From positions 8,508,208 through 8,572,207 of the forward strand of contig CM060203.1 in assembly GCA_030562195.1 (NCBI GenBank): a stretch of 64,000 nucleotides of DNA. The letters are read 5' to 3'. A program made the translations under genes and the position numbers. Positions 56,117 to 64,000 of the stretch are shown one piece after another. Below the pieces are notes generated by a model. It was not told where the DNA came from and ran no database searches. It saw only the letters and a list, made by a program, of their open reading frames with translations. The stretch comes from Nipponacmea schrenckii (lineage: Eukaryota > Mollusca > Gastropoda > Lottiidae). The first letter of the stretch is position 1. Each line of letters opens with the position of its first letter.

Positions 56117-56680
56117 TCAGTGTCCATTCATGGCCCAAGCACCTTCCATTCTCCAAACACTAAAGGCGTAGCTAAGTCTTTCATGTGCCATATAGCTACA
56201 CGAATTAACCATCTTAGTATCCGAGTCTTCACTGCGCAAAACTTGATAGAGAAAGTCAATATATCTGGAAGCAAGTTTTAAAGTTTGGATTTTGCTGAGT
56301 TTATCGGAAGGAAGCGTCGGAATTATTTTTCTTAACTGAGCGAATGCATCATTAAGGGACTCTGTCCGTTGTCGTTCACGCACATTCGCTAACACTCGCT
56401 GGGTTTGAATGTCTTCATAGGTTTGTGGTTGTTTTCGTCGGATCTTTTTTATGTCGTGACAGTGCATGGAATCTTCATCTGCAGGATTAAACATCCGTTT
56501 CCGAGAGTTTCCGAGCCCTTCTATCTCTTCGGGATCTACAGATTCGTCACGGTGACTAAAATGGTGCAACTCCTCGTCTTTGCTCCTGGAATCCTCCGTG
56601 TCATTTTCCGATGAATCGGATAACCGGAACTTGTCTTCTGCACCAGACCCTTGTGACGTTGGTTGTTGTTCAGTAATCAT
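56117..56680 (-). CDS. twist: Twist-family bHLH transcription factor, copy B
   Basis: 187 residues in one open frame. Residues 1-60 are acidic/Ser-rich; NLS-like KR at 61-62 and KKIRRK at 78-83. bHLH at about 95-148: [45 protein letters not shown] motif at 170-182 ([13 protein letters not shown]). Against copy A the 56-residue bHLH differs at five positions (T/L, Q/E, T/A, Q/K, M/I), while the N-terminal half is unalignable by eye apart from composition. Same strand and order as copy A, so a tandem duplication. Both basic regions keep the DNA-contacting residues, so both should bind E-boxes. Confidence 0.95.
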   Translation of the reverse strand: MITEQQPTSQGSGAEDKFRLSDSSENDTEDSRSKDEELHHFSHRDESVDPEEIEGLGNSRKRMFNPADEDSMHCHDIKKIRRKQPQTYEDIQTQRVLANVRERQRTESLNDAFAQLRKIIPTLPSDKLSKIQTLKLASRYIDFLYQVLRSEDSDTKMVNSCSYMAHERLSYAFSVWRMEGAWAMNGH

Positions 56681-58497
56681 TCTGTCATTTAACTCTCTTT
56701 AGAAATTAAGATAGGAATGGTCTATTGAATCAAATGTTGGCACAAACACAAAAACACGACTCAAACTGTTCTTTAAACACTAAAGAGTACAATCAATTTC
56801 ACTGTCAGAACATGTGTATCTGTCGAAGTAAAACTGGATCCGAAAACAATCTTGACTTTGATCGGAATTACCACAACTACGAAAATTGCCTCCTTAACAA
56901 CGAGTCGATGAAGAGTTTGATAAAGAAGATAAGAAATGCTAATTTAAACCGATTGCAAAGATGATAGTAGGTGAGCGGAAGAATATAAAACAATCCTATA
57001 AACATTGTATATAAGAATTCCTGGTGAGCCAATCACATTTCACTGAAGGGGGTGTAAATATAGAACTCTTAAGACTCCGCCACGTCAATCAAACGATTCC
57101 GAGAGTGAAACCATATCAAATAACAACTACCAACTTTCTATTTTCTTGTAAAATGTCACTTACGTTACTCATCGGAGTATATCAAATATTTCTCAGAAGT
57201 AGTGACGAAAAGGCTAAAAACATTTCTTCTTTTCTATTCCTATATTTGCTATTTTGAGGCATTATTACATAAGCATGTATAATTTCGTATTATGTATAAA
57301 ATACGGAACAAAGACTCTTCACGCATATTTAATGTTAGTGTATAAGTATTCAATCATTTGTTCAATGGAATAAGGGGCTAGAAGCAGAATGGCGTAAGTG
57401 AAAATGCAAATTTTACCCGAACTGACTGCTTTCATGTTGCGCTTTTAAGTGTCAAAGGTATATTGGTAATATGTTTCAGGGGGACTATTTATGTCCTTAA
57501 TCCTTCATGTGTTACATAACTTTCGTGACATTTGACGTTACCGACAACTAAGCAAGTAATCTAAAATTATTAAAGAAATGTAATGACACGAAACATGTAG
57601 AAGACAAATATACACACAAATTATGAGTTTCTAGTACGATGGCGCCAAGAGAAGGTCGTTCGCGAAATGATATTTTCAATTCGACACGGGGAGTTGTCCC
57701 GTTGAATCATGGTAAAGATCAAATAATGGCATTATTTTGGTAAACAGGCAGGATTCTGAATTTCTTACTAACTATCTAATGGACAAAAGTCTACAGCGTC
57801 TGAGTATCCGACCATTTTTTTGCCTCAATGACGTTATTTGGAACAAGTGATAGTGTGATGTTGGTCACATCCTAACTAAAAGCGAGCAGAATTACAGCCT
57901 GAGTCAAGCTATCCGAAAAAAAATGAATCAATATATATTTATGTCATAATCAAAATAAGGTATATAAAGGATAAAAATACTTAAAACAATAAAGGTTCGT
58001 TCCTATAAGCCAGAACACCCGATCCCCCTATGCAATTGTTTATATCAGTTCAGTCTATTTACTTATTTTCCGTTTTGCCAAAATTGCCGTCTGGAATAAT
58101 TCAAAGAAAAAAATCATTACAAACTTATTCGGTATCCATGTATTTCAATTTATAAATACTGTACAGGGGTATCATTAATATTAATGTCGTCAATGTATGA
58201 ATATGATACTGCAATAAGTTAAGTTCATAGTTAATTAAAGTCCAATTTTCAGTCTCATCATACTTCACTTTCAAACCTCGCGTGAGGTAAATATTTTTAT
58301 TTACATTTTCAGGGATCTCTACTTCCTTCACATCTGCAGGTCTACGTTTAATTTTTCCAACATTCTGATTATTTTGTCATGATTACCGATTTTCATTTCA
58401 ACATTCATCATTTAACTTTCTGACTTTTTTTTAAAAAGCATATACAACAAACGTTTTATGTTGGAGGTACATTCATATATCAAATTAAACATTTTAG
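56681..58497. other. Upstream region of Twist copy B
   Basis: Contains weak candidates only: a first-exon-like plus-strand frame at 57639-57711, MAPREGRSRNDIFNSTRG, with donor ATG|GTAAAG, and a coding-like minus-strand frame at 58125-58380 (KVKYDETENWTLINYELN). Neither is recognised or linked to further exons. Confidence 0.25.
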
Positions 58498-58510
58498 TTC
58501 CAGTTTTCTC

Positions 58511-58852
58511 CGTAGCCGCGGTGGCTCAGTGGGTTAGACGCTTGCTCGCTAACCTGAAGGTTCAGGGTTCAATCCCGGCAAAGGTCGAGATGAACTTTCG
58601 GATTTTTCAGCCCGGTTTCCCCTTGTCAGTGATGTAGGTCGGAAAAAGCGTCTAGTCGTTCGGATGGGACAATAAACCGAGTGCTACAGGCTGTGCACGT
58701 TAAAGATCTCTCGACAGTTGGAAATCGCAAAAAGAATAGGCTAATGCCGCTGTCCTGGCAAAATTTCCCTCATTGCACTCTGCATGACGTTGCCCGTCTT
58801 CATTAGCCCATAAGGTGCAGAAGAGTAGGACGTAAAACTCCATTCATTTCAT
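58511..58852 (+). mobile_element. tRNA-derived SINE with 13-bp target duplication
   Basis: tRNA-like head with A box GTGGCTCAGTGGG and B box GGTTCAATCCC (58566-58576). A body with CAGCCCGGTTTCCCC, GGATGGGACAATAAACCGAG and TGCACGTTAAAGATC follows, then a CATT-type tail (CTCCATTCATTTCATT). Flanks TTCCAGTTTTCTC (58498-58510) and TTCCAGTTCTCTC (58853-58865) form a 13-bp duplication with one mismatch. The conserved central region suggests one of the ancient metazoan SINE superfamilies, which I cannot name without comparison. Confidence 0.85.
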
Positions 58853-58865
58853 TTCCAGTTCTCTC

Positions 58866-61800
58866 GGATTCGAAACATGGCATCAAGCCTCTTTGATGCA
58901 GAATAAAAATAGACATTTTCAATTGTGAGAGGTGTCCATAAAACAACCTGAATGTCTTTTTCATTTAATAAGTCTACTTTATACTGTTTTTAAGATATAC
59001 AATGTTTCATGAGATTACATTGTCTATAAAAAATTCTAAAAAACATTCTATATATTATAATAATAATGATAAATTCTATATTACATTATTGTCATTAGTC
59101 ATATGATGAATTTGTAAACCGGTTAAGGAGATTTTCGAGTGCTTGACTACTCAACATTACCTTCAAGAAGATATCTTTTTGATAAGTGTTCCATTTACTC
59201 ATAAAAGGGAGCTGAAATAATCATCCCAGAGTATATCAACAAAATGCTCGTAATGGTAGTTATTAATAATACACAATGCTTCAACAATTTTTTATCAATG
59301 TATGTTCAACAGTAAATTGAAAAGTAGCAATATAGAAAGCTACTGTGAAGAATCGTGGTATGAAGTTTCAGAGTTTATTTACAGTTTACTATGTGGCTGC
59401 CTCTGGCTGTCAAACCAAATAAACAATAGAAATAAGACGATAAAATGGGAAATCTTAATACCTCTATTTCTCTGAAATTTACCATTTGTCAATATTGTTA
59501 TTGTTAAAGAGAGTTTAATTTCTAAATGATCTTAGTCCCCTTTTTGAAGTTTCACTGCCAATAGTTCGACAATTCTGTATCACCAATTCCTCGAAAGTCA
59601 AAATGAATATATAACAAAAGCACGTTTCAAAGCGCCTTACTCTTCTTGCCCGTGAGTATTTTTTCGGGTTAGTAGCCAATTTGTCATTCTTCATTCTCAA
59701 CAAACACTTTTAAAATTTTAACACAGGGATACGCTGCAGATTACAGATATTTCTGCTTTTTTCAGGTCATTACTTCTTCACCAGAGTACTGTAAGAAGGT
59801 AGAATTCATTTGAAAGAGGAAGGCTCTTAGGCTAGAACAAAAAAATAAACTGTAAAAAATACTACTATAATATACTATACCTAACCATAGATATAACACG
59901 TACGAGTAAATGAACGTACACTGTGTCGCTAAGGGAATCGTAGGACTCTACAACACGTGCTGGCTGATTAGACTAATTAATGGTAATTAACTAAAAAATT
60001 TAAATCCTTTGACTGGAATTTTCTTCGTCGTTACTATAGCATGTGAAACTTAAAGACTCTAAAAAGACTCCAACTAGCTACCCAAGCTTTGAAAAGGCTA
60101 GTTATTTGGTTAATTAGTTTGACAAGGAACCTTTAATTTTGTACAGCTAATACTAAACAGAGCCGGCATCACATGGTCACGTCCCGTGGAATCGTTTTGA
60201 TTATTTCAACTAATGACAATAATGCATTCCAGTGACATGTCCTACTATCCAGGATCCTGATGAGTAAAACTGCTCGACCTATGTCAGGATCAATCAGCTA
60301 ACCACCAGATTATCGAGTGTATATGTTTGTCAAACAGCATTAAATCCAGAAAGGTGTCTCGAGAAAAAAAAACACAAAATCTTCATTATCACAATGTTCA
60401 TTTTGAACGTAGCATACGAAACTATCGTTTTCGATGGGGATATATTTGCAAAAAATGGTTGCATATGAAAGTAGCCTCGATCCACAACATTTTTTTGATT
60501 TTGACCAACAAGGGCAATAAAGGTCTGGTGAATAAATCTTATAATCTAATCGACTAATTAAATAGAATATCATTATTTACTCTTCTTGAAATAAACTATC
60601 TATCAACACTTGTACACTGGTTAATCGTGTCGATATAAACATTGTTACATCATAGCACCAACATCATCTACCTCATTATTACTAGGTAGTATACGTCATC
60701 GTTACGTAATCATGACGTAATTCAAATAAACCAACACTCTTTTACGATGAATTGTGGGTAAGGAAAATAAATGCAGAGTTTGTAGAGAAAGGATGGCGTT
60801 TATCTTCCATGTTAATTAATCAATCGTACTTTTGTCTGTTTGTTGACCTTTCACCCCTCCCACTACAGGTGCTGTTCATTAATATATTGCTACTAATGAA
60901 CAGGCGTGACAGAAGCCGAAATGATCATCAATAACATCACTATGCGTATAGAAACTATCAAACATATTCCAAGACCTTCATTTAAACACTATTGATCAAA
61001 ATAGAACTAAAACATGTATTGCAATTGTATTTTTATATTTACACGAATCTTCTTTAAATTACATCATAGTAATGTCCCTAAATATAAATGCCCTGTAAAT
61101 TAGAACCATTTATAGCCTAATTCTATCAAATCTTTTGTAACTCCTTAATAACATTGAAAATGTTGATCGGATTTATAATAGACGTGGGTTATTTGGGATC
61201 GATACAGCAAGTGGGTCATAATGTTCAGATTTCATTTCATATAGTTTGTCAATTTCTGAAAATTATCATCTTTCCTTCATTCCGCATTCGTTTATTTCAT
61301 TCACCATTGACCAATGAAGGAATATGTAAATTGTATGAAATAGCAATATTAGGAACACGTGGTGAAAGAGTTGAACCATGTCAATGATAACAAGAACATT
61401 ACAGCCTTATATAATTGATTAGGTGCCGTGGGTTTGACTCCTCTCAGTACATAATCTATTATAGCATTTATTTATTAACAGTCGCGTGTACAAATTAAAT
61501 ACTTTCAACAGAACAGAAAATTCTACTTAATGATTTCCATTCGCAAGCAACACCGCCATGAATAATTACCAGCGTCGAACCGTATAACATGTGAATTGCA
61601 AACTGAACATCATCTAGTGTAAACGTAAAAATGCTTTAGATTAGTGCAAACCAATCAAATAGTGGTTTGAAGGAAGTCACACCGGACCATATAATATTTC
61701 ATCCATATTCCCAGGACACAGGGTTGAATTTCGGGTATTTGGGTCTGTGTGTTTATTCTTCACTTATCGTAAATTGTCAGGAATGGTGTAGTCAGTTCCA

Positions 61801-64000
61801 AGTTGTCAAGTGTATGTCAGTCAGTTCTAAATATTGTACATTCTTGACTGAACCTTTAATATTGAGCTAGAACCACCAAGGAATCGCAGTTATTTCAATG
61901 TTAATTAGTTCTATGTCAACACGACATATCCAGAATTTCAAAGATGATAAGCTCACTATACATAATCAAATTTGATATCATTGGAAGGCGATAAATTAAA
62001 CGCTATATAGTCTGGTCGAGCCCCATAGACCATTGAATTAAATAGAAATTTACTTCCTTTTTTTTGTTTCACCCATTTTACGATTAACGTTACCTTATCG
62101 TTACTTATCCGCAATCATTAGAGTTAGAGGGTATGGCAAGAGAGTTTGATTCCCTTAATGCAATCGTGACTATCCTACATTGGAATAATTAACAGAAAAG
62201 TCACTAGAAATAGATATATAAGATATCCTGGTTAATGAACAATCCGCATGCACATGCACCTTCTATACAATGGCAACATACAATAATGTGCATTTATGAT
62301 TGTGGCGAATACTTTTTATTGTGGTCATCACAGACATGCGAGATAAGCAACATAAAGAAAATAAATACACTTGACTATTATTTATAGGAAGTGACGTTTT
62401 AATAGATTCCATAAAAGATGAAAGTAGATGGCTAGTGAAATTAAATATTTCATCCTTTTATATCTGATCTACTTGTATTTCCGCATCAGAGTCTTATAAG
62501 GAGGAAGGAGGTTATTCATGTCAACCTTCTGACAAACATTCCAAGACGGACAAAAATGCAAGAATCATTCTTGTGATTCAGCTAATGTTCATATAAATTG
62601 TGTACTTGTTGTTTAGTTATGAAAATAAGTCTTATTGAATTCGAAAAGCTAACTAATTTGATGATATTTTAAAGCAACGCGAATCAACGTGAAATCTTTT
62701 ATAATCTAACATAAAATTTGTAAAATTTAGAATTATAATTAAAGTTACTAGTGAATTTTGGTTGGAATTTGTTGGTTCTTGTCAGCAGCCAGCGGCTATT
62801 TAAACATAATAGATGAACCATGGAGGAGTACTTATTATACCTCCAAAATGAAGAGTGGTAAATCTCCGAATGGCGCCAAGACCACTTTACGGTCTGAGGA
62901 ACTCGCAGTTTAAATTCTTAACTTAATTCCTTCCATAACAAAGAGATCTATAAATTAAAGATAGATTTCCTCTGATAAACTTGCATATACTTGATAATAA
63001 TGGCTACCGTTCCCGACAGCTTAAATGATGCCTAAATGCTTTGGTTATTGAAGTCATATAAAGGGCAAGAAATAATAAAGAAATGATCGATGCTCTTTAA
63101 ACATTTTCTGGTGATTTGGAAAATCAGAGGTTTTACGTTTAATATAGCAGTTTACAAGTTAACAGTCTTCACAACAAAAAGAAAACCCTGATCGTTCATG
63201 ACTTCTCTTTTGTACACCTTATTTGTTTTTCCACGTGTGGAGAGTTTCTCAGACAATGGTAAAACTTCCGAGCATGCGCTATTGTTCTCAAATTTAGAAC
63301 AAGCGGAAAGAATAGATTGTTTGTGCACCTGAGAGTGTTGTTGCGTCAGTCGAAGAAAGGTCTGAGATTTTGGTACCGATGTCAAATTTTTAAGGGATAA
63401 GATATCACGATGAAAGGCGAGACCTCGCGAGAACCCTAGGAATATATAAACCCAGCTTGATCGGATTATGAGGCTCGCTTTTATATAACCTAAATTTTCC
63501 GGATAATGCTGTTTTTTGTGTTGTATTACATTCCATCAGTTATTCAGAGTATATTGCACATTATGACACATAGTATATGCAATTTTTACCTAACAGTTTG
63601 ATCTAGTATATTTTGGTCACTTTTATAACCTATTGTCAGTATATATTCTGAACTATTTACATTATAGTAGTAAAGATAATACACCAGTTGATTATGAAAA
63701 AATTGAAAATCGGACTATTTTTTAAATAAGTTGTAACCAAATGGAGATTTGAGATTGATTTTACTTCTGCCATTTATGGAAATATATTTGTGAACAGTTG
63801 GAGTAAGGATGTAGTTCATTTCGTGTTTATATAGCAGTAACACACTTTCCCTTTAAAAAAAAATCAGTTAATAATATTGAGTTTTGATATAGGCAACAAT
63901 AAACGTACTTAATTTAGGTTTGAGATGTACAACAGTTTAAATATCAAGATTTGATGTACATGTATATAATAATTTGAATAATAAATATATTGTATTATGT
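58866..64000. other. AT-rich intergenic DNA
   Basis: No exon, array or element recognised. At 63420-63450 ACCTCGCGAGAACC followed by ATATATAAACC resembles a TCTCGCGAGA-type promoter element plus TATA box on the plus strand, but no coding frame follows before the window ends. Confidence 0.3.

Overview
The window is AT-rich animal nuclear DNA, most likely from a mollusc, and a gastropod or limpet-like animal is my best inference. Evidence: spliced genes with GT-AG introns; two Twist transcription-factor genes; a GORAB orthologue; tandem-repeat elements carrying CCGT microsatellites, of the type called pearl-like in molluscs; and tRNA-derived SINEs. There is no bacterial gene organisation. A 500-N assembly gap lies at 1522-2021, and about 9.4-10.9 kb looks degraded or badly sequenced.

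Layout. 0-3 kb: end of an unidentified minus-strand gene (two exons) with a pearl-like repeat in its intron. 3.8-8.3 kb: a nearly full-length but broken LINE whose ORF1 begins with a hydrophobic segment and a 2A recoding peptide. 8.3-13 kb: repeat debris. 13.1-18.9 kb: a dense nest of inverted and tandem repeats. It includes a 2.07-kb foldback element with 430-450-bp arms of TTCTCGCG-type arrays, a 6-bp target duplication and a hAT relic inside it, followed by a segmental duplication. 19.3-23.0 kb: the five-exon plus-strand gene GORAB (Golgi/RAB6-associated coiled-coil protein), with a 1.34-kb non-autonomous hAT element (perfect 8-bp target duplication) in intron 1. 23.2-27.4 kb: two pearl-like elements with 12 and 6 core units, bracketed by inverted minisatellites, then a 165-bp foldback element sharing termini with the 14.4-kb one.

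28-64 kb is a gene-poor regulatory landscape around two same-strand Twist paralogues (34,752-35,366 and 56,117-56,680, both minus). Each has a complete bHLH and WR motif in a single open reading frame. The DNA between them holds a 94%-identical duplicated AT-rich block (38.6 and 42.8 kb), a possible two-exon microprotein gene, two minisatellites and a composite SINE insertion with a 15-bp target duplication. A second SINE type with its own 13-bp target duplication lies upstream of the second Twist gene.

The most novel-looking material is the foldback family (termini TATGGAAGCCG...) at 14.4 and 27.5 kb. Its members share ends and target duplications but have quite different arrays inside.
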